Source: Alphaproteobacteria bacterium (GTDB lineage Bacteria > Pseudomonadota > Alphaproteobacteria > Rhodobacterales > Rhodobacteraceae). From it: DNA of 49,547 bases. Positions 16,471 to 23,669 of the stretch are shown piece by piece. The stretch lies in contig JAUHWT010000026.1 in NCBI GenBank assembly GCA_030427145.1, positions 1-49,547 of the forward strand, read 5' to 3'. Numbering within the stretch: position 1 is the stretch's first letter; every line of letters starts with the position of its first letter. The position numbers were made by a program, and so were the translations under genes. The notes under the pieces were generated by a model. The model saw nothing but the letters and a program-made list of their open reading frames with translations. It had not been told where the DNA came from and ran no database searches.

Positions 16471-17601
16471 ATGGCATTGACGGACGAGGACAGAAGGGTT
16501 CCGGTGACCCTGCTCACGGGGTTCCTGGGCGCAGGTAAAACGACCGTACTCAATCACCTGATCCGCGACCCGGATGCAGGCCGTATTGCGGTGATCATGA
16601 ACGAGTTCGGCGATGTCGGCCTGGATCACGACCTGATTGAGGAGGCAACGGAAGAAACCGTTCTCCTGCAGTCCGGCTGCCTGTGCTGTACGATCTTGGG
16701 TGATCTTGCAAAAACTCTTGGCGCCTTGATTGCCAAAAAAGCCGCCGGCAAAATTGAGTTCGATCGTGTGGTGATCGAGGCAAGCGGGATCTCTGATCCT
16801 GGACCAATCCTTCATACCCTCGTAGCCGACCGGCTGATCGCCGCGACCTACCGCCTGGACGGAGTGGTCACTTTGGCTGATGCGGTCAACGGTGTCCGCA
16901 CGCTCGACACCCAATCCGAAGCGCTTCAGCAGATTGCCATGGCTGACCTGATTATTTTGACCAAAACCGATCTTGTCGGCTCACGTGAGATCGCGACCTT
17001 TGAGGTGCGTCTGAACGCGATCAACAGCACCGCCCGGCACCTGCGCGCCACTCATGGACGCGTACCCCCGGGTAGTTTGTTCGGGCTCTCGGCCATGCGA
17101 AACAGCGTCAGCCAGGAGGACATACTGACGTGGCTCGGCACCTCGGCACCCAAGGCCAACCCGCTCGCCGGGTTGAGCGGTTTCGCACCGAAGCAGAAAC
17201 CGCCCAGTACCCTTTCAGTGATAAATGCACCTGAACAGAGCCGGCATGATCACCGGATAACCACGGCGTCCATTGAAGTCAAAACGCCCATTTCAGAAAG
17301 GGTGTTCGATTTCTGGCTCGACACGCTCATCGCCATGAGAGGCCCGGATATTCTGAGGATGAAGGGTATCGTCCACGTGGAGGAAATGGATTTCCCGTTC
17401 GTTTTTCACGGCGTGCAGCATATCTTCGACGCACCTGTTCCGCTGAAATCCTGGGCCGGGACCGACACCACCAGCCGCGTTGTCGTAATCGCACGCGACA
17501 TTCCGAAAGCTGATCTTGAGGAAAGCCTTCAGGTCCTGCTGATGCGCCGCGAAAATGCGAAAGGGCATATGCCCAAAGAAACTGCGCCTGCACCGACGTG
17601 A
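16471..17601 (+). CDS. COG0523/CobW-family G3E GTPase, putative zinc metallochaperone
   Basis: A 376-residue G3E GTPase with Walker A GFLGAGKTT (17-25), the metal-binding motif GCLCC (C70, C72, C73), Walker B-like VVIEASGISDPGP and the base-recognition motif ILTKTD. The C-terminal CobW_C domain (~265-365) includes RMKGIVHVEEMDFPFVFHGV. Members use GTP hydrolysis to deliver metal to client enzymes. CobW itself serves cobalamin synthesis, but no B12 genes are near, and the upstream Zur-like palindrome points to the zinc-starvation branch (ZigA/YciC/ZNG1-like). A His-rich tail found in some members is absent. It is followed by a putative carbonic anhydrase. Confidence 0.9.
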   Translation: MALTDEDRRVPVTLLTGFLGAGKTTVLNHLIRDPDAGRIAVIMNEFGDVGLDHDLIEEATEETVLLQSGCLCCTILGDLAKTLGALIAKKAAGKIEFDRVVIEASGISDPGPILHTLVADRLIAATYRLDGVVTLADAVNGVRTLDTQSEALQQIAMADLIILTKTDLVGSREIATFEVRLNAINSTARHLRATHGRVPPGSLFGLSAMRNSVSQEDILTWLGTSAPKANPLAGLSGFAPKQKPPSTLSVINAPEQSRHDHRITTASIEVKTPISERVFDFWLDTLIAMRGPDILRMKGIVHVEEMDFPFVFHGVQHIFDAPVPLKSWAGTDTTSRVVVIARDIPKADLEESLQVLLMRRENAKGHMPKETAPAPT

Positions 17602-17651
17602 GCGACACTCAACGCGTTCGGCGGAAACCCGCCATGGTCTCGTGAAAATGT

Positions 17652-17720
17652 GTGTGTCAGTCCGGTCAGTTACGGGGTATCAGCTTGGCGCGGAACCCGT
17701 TAGGGTTTTCCCGGACAGAC
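17652..17720 (+). promoter_or_regulatory. Possible structured leader upstream of the carbonic-anhydrase-like gene
   Basis: The 175-base gap between the GTPase and the next gene contains a long-range inverted repeat, GTGTCAGTCCGG (17652-17663) against CCGGACAGACAC (17709-17720), 11 of 12 pairs matching. It encloses a 45-base apical region that holds a second hairpin AACCC-gtta-GGGTT (17692-17705) and an alternative pairing ACGGG/CCCGT. It matches no riboswitch class I can recall (no B12 box). It ends 56 bases before the TTG start. It could be an RNA element, an attenuator, or an operator-type repeat. Confidence 0.4.
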
Positions 17721-17776
17721 ACCACAATCGGTATGGAACGCTTTCCAGCACCGAACCTGCGAAGGAGAATACGCCT

Positions 17777-18247
17777 TTGATATCCTCAGACGACATTGCT
17801 GCAGCCCTCAAAATCTGGGGCGACCAGAAAATCGCCATCTCAAAGGCCTTCGAAGAAGGTGGAATTGAAGCCGCGCGTGAAGCCGCCAGGGCTCATCTCG
17901 AAACGAACTACGCCTATAATCTTGGACCCGTTCTGTTCAAACCGACTCTGGCGAGCGGAGATCAGACCTTTCGTCCAACAATGGACGGAGCCCTTGCCTA
18001 CTTTTGTGGCCATTCCGACGAGTACCCGCTTGACGCGGGTTTCGCGATCAGGGGATGGCGGGCCATGGAAAGCGTGACATCGGCGGAGTTCATTGAGGGT
18101 GATATCGCCATGTGGATGGGATGGGTCAGCCTGACCGACCGGGACGGGAACGTGACCAAGGTCGACAAAAGCTTTGGCTACCGAAAGGACGACAACGGAC
18201 ACCTGCGCATCGTCCTGCACCATTCATCGCTCCCCTATCAGCCCTGA
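17777..18247 (+). CDS. Iota-class carbonic-anhydrase-like protein (SnoaL/CaMKII-AD fold, COG4337)
   Basis: A 156-residue protein starting at a TTG behind aaggaga; the longer frame from 17555 overlaps the GTPase and lacks a plausible N-terminus. An N-terminal helix pair (MISSDDIAAALKIWGDQKI) is followed by an NTF2-like cone fold with GPVLFKPTLASGDQTFRP, DAGFAIRGWRAMES, AMWMGWVSLTDRDGN and a terminal RIVLHHSSLPYQP. The closing HHSS-x-P motif (residues 148-153) with the preceding FGY strand is the hallmark of iota-carbonic anhydrases, which hydrate CO2 with Mn or without metal. Unlike many homologues it has no signal peptide, so it should be cytoplasmic. Some such proteins are mislabelled phosphoribosyl-AMP cyclohydrolase or DUF4440. 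The link to a zinc-type GTPase supports a zinc-sparing role. Confidence 0.65.
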   Translation: MISSDDIAAALKIWGDQKIAISKAFEEGGIEAAREAARAHLETNYAYNLGPVLFKPTLASGDQTFRPTMDGALAYFCGHSDEYPLDAGFAIRGWRAMESVTSAEFIEGDIAMWMGWVSLTDRDGNVTKVDKSFGYRKDDNGHLRIVLHHSSLPYQP

Positions 18248-18260
18248 ACACTGAACCGAC

Positions 18261-18289
18261 GGACTGCCACGCCGAACCCGTGGCAGTCC
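18261..18289. terminator. Bidirectional terminator hairpin
   Basis: Perfect 11-bp inverted repeat GGACTGCCACG/CGTGGCAGTCC around a 7-base loop. It sits between the stop of the carbonic-anhydrase-like gene (18247) and the stop of the convergent protease gene (18304), so it probably ends both transcripts. Confidence 0.8.
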
Positions 18290-18303
18290 GCAGGCCCGTT
18301 GCA

Positions 18304-21300
18304 TTAGACAAACCAGTCACCGCTGATTTCATCGCCGGAAACGCCTCTAAACAAAGCCAGTTCGACACCGCCGCCAGCGGCACTTTCGTCAAACATCAGA
18401 ACTCCGCCCTTCCTGTCTTCCGTGAAATGGAAATAGCCCTCCACTACCGGGTCGCCGTTCAGGCCAAACGCTTCCATAATGCCGGTGACATCAATGCGGT
18501 CATTTTGGTTTTCCCTGAAATCCCTGACCGTATCGAAGCCGTTTCCTACGTCCTGCCCGACAAAGACAAACGTATCCGCTCCGGACCCGCCTGACAGCTG
18601 ATCGTCGCCCCCGCCGCCGATCAGAACGTCATCTGCCCTGCCTCCACGAAGCGCGTCATCCCCGGCACCGCCATCGAGAAAACTGTTTTGATCCGAGGCC
18701 GTTAGCCGATCGTCGCCGGAGCCGGATCGAATTGTTTCGATTGAACTCCCTTTCTCGAGTTTGATCGAGGTCCTGCCGATCTTGCCACCCCGGTCGAGGT
18801 CAAAAGTCACATTGTCCTGGCAGTCCGAGAAATCAATCTCATCATTGCCGGATTGGTCGCTCAGACTGAACCTCCCGCGTCCCATAGTGCTGATCACGCC
18901 GTTTGTGTAATCATGGTAGGTGTCGCCGTGGTTGTCAGCGTCGCCAAGGGCACCGGGATCCCCCGGATTGATACCCTTGATGAAGCCCAGTTCGACGACA
19001 CCGCCCTCATCAGCACCGTTCGTGTCGAGCAGCACCTGCGCACCCCCAATGGCCGCCGTGCAGTAAAAGAGCCCGGCCGATATCGGGTCCAGTCCCGCGG
19101 CCGCACCGGTTAGAAGGCCGGACACATCGAGAACATCCCCTTCTGAAGCGTCGTAATCAAGGATGCCCATGCCGGAATTGGCGTCCACAAAGACAAACCG
19201 GTCCGCGCCCTTGCCGCCCTCCACTTCATCCGCGCCGTCACCAACGTAAATGATGTCGTCGCCCTTTCCACCTTCGAGCGTGTCGGCACCGGCACCGCCA
19301 GTTATGGTGTCGTCCCCGTCCTCTCCGGCAACCAGGTCATCGCCATCATTGCCGTAGAGAACGTCATCACCCTTGCCACCGTAAACGGAATCGTCTCCCA
19401 TCCCGCCGGAGACGGTGTCATTGCCATTATCGCCATCGACCTTGTCGTCTCCGGCGCCGCCCTCAATCAGATCCTCACCGTCATCGGAACTGATGGCGTC
19501 ATCGCCCACGCCGCCCAGCAAGGTGTCGTTTCCGTCACCACCGTCCATGCGGTCGTCGCCATCACCGCCGCTAAGCCAGTCCTCTCCATCATCTCCAGCC
19601 AGCCGGTCATTGCCGCTGCCGCCAAAAAGCGTGTCATTGCCTTCGTCGCCGCCAATTCTGTCCTTGCCCGCACCGCCTTCGACATAGTCATCGCCCTCCA
19701 GTCCATCGACTCGGTCGTTTCCGTCACCGGCCAGAATGATGTTTGAGGCTTCGTCCGCCTTGAAGCTGTCATTGCCTGAGCCGAGAGCGACCTTGTAAAA
19801 GACCGAGCCCTGGGAAATATCGAGTTGGGCCTTGATGATCCTGATAATCTTGCCGGATCCGAGGGTGATCCGCACACCCTTCGTCATATCGGACAGGTCC
19901 AGAGCCGCGTTGCCGCTGTCGTCATCGATGCCATGCCGGAGCCGTGTCGCAAAATCCGGGTCCCCATATTTGTAAACCGTATTCCCCGTGAAATCCCACG
20001 GATCGAAAGGCAGGTCCGGGTCCGGCGTCGGATCGACGGGGTCGGGATCGGCGGGATCAGGATCGGGATCGACGGGGTCAACCGGAACAAGCGGATCGCC
20101 CAGTCCAAGCACCGCCTCGATACCGACGGCATGGGAAATGCCGGAGAGAAACGCAAGCTCCACGGCCGGTCCGGTGTCCGGTGTGTAAACCACTGCCGAT
20201 CCCCCAGGCCTGTCCTCAAGTGTGATATGGCCACCGAGCGGCTCGATACCAAGAGCCTCGCACAGAACATCAACGCTTATACTGTCCCCGTCGCTGAAGG
20301 AGAAATCGGAAACCGTATCTCCGGCCTCGCGCAGGTCACGCACTGCGAAAACGTCAGCACCATCACCACCCGAGAGGGTATCGGAACCGCGTCCGCCAAT
20401 TATCATGTCGTCACCGGCACCACCGTCAATCGTGTCCTGACCGCGACCGCCGTCGATCATGTTGTCGACTTGGTTGCCCTGAACCTCATCGTCGCCCGAG
20501 CCGAGATAAACCCGCTCCACCTGGGTCCCGGATGCAACCTTAAGTGTTTTGGCGCCAATCGCGCCTGAAGCTCCCGAATTCATGTCGAAGTCGATGTCTT
20601 CCGTGACCGCCGACATGTTGACGGTATCGGTTCCACCGTCCGTGTCCTCCAGTTCCTGACGGGCGGCTTTCCAGCCGGAAACGAATTCGTCGGTATAGAC
20701 ATGCAGGGTGTCGGCAGTGTCGGCATCGCCAAGGATTGTCAGGGACCAGTCATGCAGGGTTCCCGAAGTCGTCCCCGCATGGTCCCGGATTTCCAGGGAC
20801 CACTCACCGGCGTCGGACTCACCCCAAAAAGTGTTGGCAGTAGTCTCGAAAACCAGGCCACCGGCCCCGTTCGTGCCATTATCCGGCCGCGCGATAAGAA
20901 CCGCCTCCGTGCCGGACGGCGACGTCAGTTTCACAGTCAATTCGTTTGTTTTTCCATGAGAAATATTGAGATAGACCTCAACTTTCTCGACGTGATCGAC
21001 CGTTTTCGCTGTGGTGACGGTCGTGGTGTATCTGCCGGTTGATGACAGGACATGAGAGGTGTTATTTTCGATATTCGTCGTGATCAGGTTGTCGGCCGTC
21101 TGGGTCTTTTCCCAGGTTTCCGCAAGGCGCACGGCAGCGGTTGCGTTCACGACGCCAAATCCGACCTCATCGGAGAAATGCATGCCCCCACCGTTATAGG
21201 TACCGGCCGCGTTATCCTCGAAATTATTCCTGGTTCCCGTTTTGCGCGCGGCGAGAGCGAGGATCTCCTGAACGTCGCGATAGCCGAGCTCGGGATTGGC

Positions 21301-22146
21301 CTCCAGCATCAGGGCCACAACGCCCGCAATCTGCGGTGCCGCATAGGATGTGCCAGATCCCATCTTGTAGTCGCCACCAAAGGCACCCGCAGCGCCGGAC
21401 AAATCGGCGACAGTCGCCAAGGTTGCACCGGCAGAGACCAGAACGGACGCCCCCGGAGAAGAGTAGTCGGATGCGTCGCCAAGGGAATCGACGGAGCCAA
21501 CCACAACGACCTCAACGGCATTCTTCTGGCCGTGATAGTTGGTGTTGTCGTCATCCTCCTTATAGTTGCCTGCCGAGTTGACGATCACCGTGCCAAGTCC
21601 GTCGCGACCATTTGCCACCGCGGCCTCGAACACCGCACTTCGCGCGCTAATAAAACTCGCATGCAGCGGATTGTCCGAAAAGTGCGTAGAGGCTCCCCAG
21701 GAATTGTTTATTACGTCCGCGTTTTGCCATCCATATGTGAGAGCCGCGCTGGTCGCCGCGCTGCTGAACTCACTTCCAAATCCGATGCGGAGACCGATGA
21801 GGTTTGCGTTTTCGGCAACACCATCCATTCCGTTGTTATCCCGTGCACCAAAGATCAGGGACGCAACCGCCGTTCCATGTGTGTTACTGGCACTCGCGGA
21901 CGCGTCATTGTCGTCATCCAGAAAATCCCTGTCCGCGCCGGAATCATAGGCGTGAGCCAGTTCCGCATGACCTGCCTCGAACCCGTCATCAATTACCGCT
22001 ACCGTGACACCGGATCCTGAATAATCCTGCCATGCACCGGCCACTTTTAATCCGGCTTCCGCACCATTCAAATTGTACTGGTCAAAATTCGCTTCCAGAT
22101 AGACGAAGGTCTCTTCGACCCTGCCTGCAACAGTTCCGTTTCGCAA
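18304..22146 (-). CDS. Secreted subtilisin/kexin-like serine protease with P domain and three RTX modules
   Basis: A 1280-residue protein. Residues ~45-345 are an S8 peptidase domain with catalytic D53 (VAVIDDGF), H90 (NTHGTAVASL), oxyanion N194 (VNSAGNYK) and S267 (GSGTSYAAPQ). Residues ~350-475 are a P/proprotein-convertase domain ending HDWSLTILGD. Three RTX modules follow (~505-672, ~745-1060, ~1100-1280), each with calcium-binding GGxGxDxxx nonapeptides and a serralysin-like C-terminal cap. A Pro/Asp linker (~688-715) separates the first two. There is no N-terminal signal peptide; the C-terminal RTX array implies type I secretion, though no transporter genes are nearby. Expected to be an extracellular, calcium-stabilised protease. 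The gene stands alone with a long AT-rich upstream region. Confidence 0.93.
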   Translation of the reverse strand: MRNGTVAGRVEETFVYLEANFDQYNLNGAEAGLKVAGAWQDYSGSGVTVAVIDDGFEAGHAELAHAYDSGADRDFLDDDNDASASASNTHGTAVASLIFGARDNNGMDGVAENANLIGLRIGFGSEFSSAATSAALTYGWQNADVINNSWGASTHFSDNPLHASFISARSAVFEAAVANGRDGLGTVIVNSAGNYKEDDDNTNYHGQKNAVEVVVVGSVDSLGDASDYSSPGASVLVSAGATLATVADLSGAAGAFGGDYKMGSGTSYAAPQIAGVVALMLEANPELGYRDVQEILALAARKTGTRNNFEDNAAGTYNGGGMHFSDEVGFGVVNATAAVRLAETWEKTQTADNLITTNIENNTSHVLSSTGRYTTTVTTAKTVDHVEKVEVYLNISHGKTNELTVKLTSPSGTEAVLIARPDNGTNGAGGLVFETTANTFWGESDAGEWSLEIRDHAGTTSGTLHDWSLTILGDADTADTLHVYTDEFVSGWKAARQELEDTDGGTDTVNMSAVTEDIDFDMNSGASGAIGAKTLKVASGTQVERVYLGSGDDEVQGNQVDNMIDGGRGQDTIDGGAGDDMIIGGRGSDTLSGGDGADVFAVRDLREAGDTVSDFSFSDGDSISVDVLCEALGIEPLGGHITLEDRPGGSAVVYTPDTGPAVELAFLSGISHAVGIEAVLGLGDPLVPVDPVDPDPDPADPDPVDPTPDPDLPFDPWDFTGNTVYKYGDPDFATRLRHGIDDDSGNAALDLSDMTKGVRITLGSGKIIRIIKAQLDISQGSVFYKVALGSGNDSFKADEASNIILAGDGNDRVDGLEGDDYVEGGAGKDRIGGDEGNDTLFGGSGNDRLAGDDGEDWLSGGDGDDRMDGGDGNDTLLGGVGDDAISSDDGEDLIEGGAGDDKVDGDNGNDTVSGGMGDDSVYGGKGDDVLYGNDGDDLVAGEDGDDTITGGAGADTLEGGKGDDIIYVGDGADEVEGGKGADRFVFVDANSGMGILDYDASEGDVLDVSGLLTGAAAGLDPISAGLFYCTAAIGGAQVLLDTNGADEGGVVELGFIKGINPGDPGALGDADNHGDTYHDYTNGVISTMGRGRFSLSDQSGNDEIDFSDCQDNVTFDLDRGGKIGRTSIKLEKGSSIETIRSGSGDDRLTASDQNSFLDGGAGDDALRGGRADDVLIGGGGDDQLSGGSGADTFVFVGQDVGNGFDTVRDFRENQNDRIDVTGIMEAFGLNGDPVVEGYFHFTEDRKGGVLMFDESAAGGGVELALFRGVSGDEISGDWFV
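19192..19749 (-). repeat. RTX nonapeptide array (central block of the protease)
   Basis: Coding tandem repeats specifying about 20 consecutive GGxGxDxxx-type nonapeptides (protein residues ~800-985), visible in DNA as a degenerate 27-base periodicity rich in gcc/cgtcatcgcc. Such parallel beta-rolls fold on binding calcium after secretion. Shorter blocks of the same unit occur in the first and third modules of this protein. Confidence 0.9.
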
Positions 22147-22377
22147 TTTCAGCCCCCCGCGTGAAACAACGTCAATTAATCTGAATTCGGGAGCTATATT
22201 TGCCGATATCTATAAATAAATAATGTGCGGTAGTTTCTTTAAAACCTGACAATTATTTCATTTACGATGATTGTTTGAGTTTTTGTTGATCAGAATTTTC
22301 AATACCGATCGCAGAATTCGCATGACGGATGTCCGCGGTTCTCTCCACCGGGCAGGCGGCCGGATTTCCCTGAAACC
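22147..22377. other. AT-rich region upstream of the protease gene
   Basis: A 231-base gap noticeably richer in A/T than its neighbours, including tataaataaataatg and several T-runs at 22200-22300. It should contain the protease promoter (reverse strand), and its composition would suit binding by a nucleoid protein. No clear inverted repeat was found. Confidence 0.45.
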
Positions 22378-22767
22378 CTACTCGGCTAAAGGCGCAGCTT
22401 CAGGACGGCCAATACGAAGCGGCCCCTCGCCGCAGACCTGAAACGCGCCCTCCTCCAGCTTCCCCAAACGCTGCAACCGCGACCTGTCAACGACAACCGG
22501 CCCCTGAACTTCCACGCATTCACCTTTCCCGAGGAAAACAAACCCCTCCGCGTCGGCCCGGGTGACTGTCAACCTGCCGTCGACACCAATGACGTCATAG
22601 GTAAGGGGGTGGGAGAAATCGGCACTGCGGATTTCCCCTGACCCCGCCGGGGACGGGTTCACAAAAAGCGCCGCCAGAAATAAAACCGCATCAACGAATA
22701 CGCCAGACAACGCGACAAACCCCGACCGGGGCAACCACACCGGGTTTGGGACTTTCGGGTCAACCAT
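22378..22767 (-). CDS. Small membrane-anchored hypothetical protein, 129 aa
   Basis: A single hydrophobic segment at residues ~14-36 (SGFVALSGVFVDAVLFLAAL, ending near FVNPSPAG) suggests an uncleaved signal anchor or signal peptide. It is followed by a ~90-residue extracytoplasmic part with two Cys (GKGECVEVQGP; FQVCGEGPLRI) that could form a disulfide. The ATG at 22767 has gtgagg upstream; a GTG four codons earlier overlaps the GntR stop and is possible. It is 8 bases downstream of the GntR gene on the same strand, so they are co-transcribed. No family is recognised. Confidence 0.55.
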   Translation of the reverse strand: MVDPKVPNPVWLPRSGFVALSGVFVDAVLFLAALFVNPSPAGSGEIRSADFSHPLTYDVIGVDGRLTVTRADAEGFVFLGKGECVEVQGPVVVDRSRLQRLGKLEEGAFQVCGEGPLRIGRPEAAPLAE

Positions 22768-22775
22768 GCGCGACC

Positions 22776-23438
22776 TCACCGAAACCCCAAGTGGGCTTCC
22801 AGCGCTCTGCCCGCCCCATCGATATGTTCGGTTATCACCTCCATCGCCCGGACATGATCATTGGCCCGGAATGCCTCGATCAGCATTTCGTGCTCGCGCA
22901 AAATGTCCTGGTGTCTGCCCTTTGTCAGGCTTTGACGCATCGTCAGAGTGTTGAGCAACTGCCGCTGGTTCAACCAGGTCCGCCTCGCCCGGTCGTTATA
23001 GTGCTTCAGCGCAATCGTCTCGTGAAACGCCATGTCCAGCGGACCAAAACTTGGCTTATCGATTGCGGGGGTTTCTCGGATCCGCTTCTGTATCCGTTCA
23101 AGTTCGTCCACATCCGCACTGGTGCAGCTTCGTGCAAAACCGGTGACGAGGTAGGGTTCGACGAGGCGGATCAGCTCAAACACATTGATCACCGCCTGGC
23201 GGTCCAGCGTTGTGATCGTGGCGCCCTTGTTCTTCTCAAAACGGACGAGACCCTCCCCTTCCATGCGTCTCAGGACCTCCCGCACGGGGTTCACACTGGT
23301 CCCGTATTCGGTCGCAATGGCCTTAACCCTGAGCCGCGTACCATTGCGGAAACGTCCTGCCGTCATGTCGGACAGCAACCGCTGATAGAGCGACTCACCG
23401 CTCAGGACCTCTTCGGGATTACCTTCCATTTTTTTCAT
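22776..23438 (-). CDS. GntR-family regulator (FadR/FCD subfamily)
   Basis: A 220-residue protein with an N-terminal winged helix-turn-helix (~12-75: LYQRLLSDMTAGRFRNGTRL, IATEYGTSVNPVREVLRRME, GLVRFEKNKGATI) and a C-terminal all-helical FCD ligand domain (~85-215). Candidate metal/ligand residues lie in DMAFHETIAL, REHEMLIEAF and TEHIDGAGRAL. FCD regulators bind carboxylates and sugar acids. It is divergent from the second carbohydrate importer and the enolase/RraA genes, so it most likely controls that whole operon as a sugar-acid-responsive repressor. Confidence 0.92.
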   Translation of the reverse strand: MKKMEGNPEEVLSGESLYQRLLSDMTAGRFRNGTRLRVKAIATEYGTSVNPVREVLRRMEGEGLVRFEKNKGATITTLDRQAVINVFELIRLVEPYLVTGFARSCTSADVDELERIQKRIRETPAIDKPSFGPLDMAFHETIALKHYNDRARRTWLNQRQLLNTLTMRQSLTKGRHQDILREHEMLIEAFRANDHVRAMEVITEHIDGAGRALEAHLGFR

Positions 23439-23601
23439 CGTCCTGTCTGCGTTCAGGTTGCGATACGTGGTCTCCTCCGATCCCGCAAAGCGGGAAACTC
23501 AAGGAAAACCACGGTGTTTCAGCACATCTTTACATCCTTTTCCGACCCGGCCGCCAGCGTACTGGATCCAGTCCTATTAGGGTTCGGGTCAAACAATTTT
23601 C

Positions 23602-23631
23602 TTGACACGGGCCTCGCTCAAATCAAATGAT
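23602..23631 (+). promoter_or_regulatory. Candidate promoter of the second ABC operon
   Basis: A consensus -35 hexamer TTGACA at 23602-23607, followed at an 18-base spacing by AATGAT (23626-23631) as a weak -10, about 40 bases upstream of the binding-protein start. It lies in the divergent region controlled by the GntR gene. Confidence 0.45.
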
Positions 23632-23669
23632 GTGCTAAAAACGAACAAAAATTACAAGTGGAGGATGCA

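Noticed and set aside
19192-19749. Regular short repeats that could suggest a CRISPR or satellite array
   Set aside because: The period is 27 bases, degenerate, in frame, and encodes RTX nonapeptides; there are no unique spacers between identical repeats.
18304-22146. Type I secretion genes for the RTX protease
   Set aside because: Looked for ABC-type HlyB and HlyD-like genes on both sides; only importers are present, so export must rely on genes outside the window.
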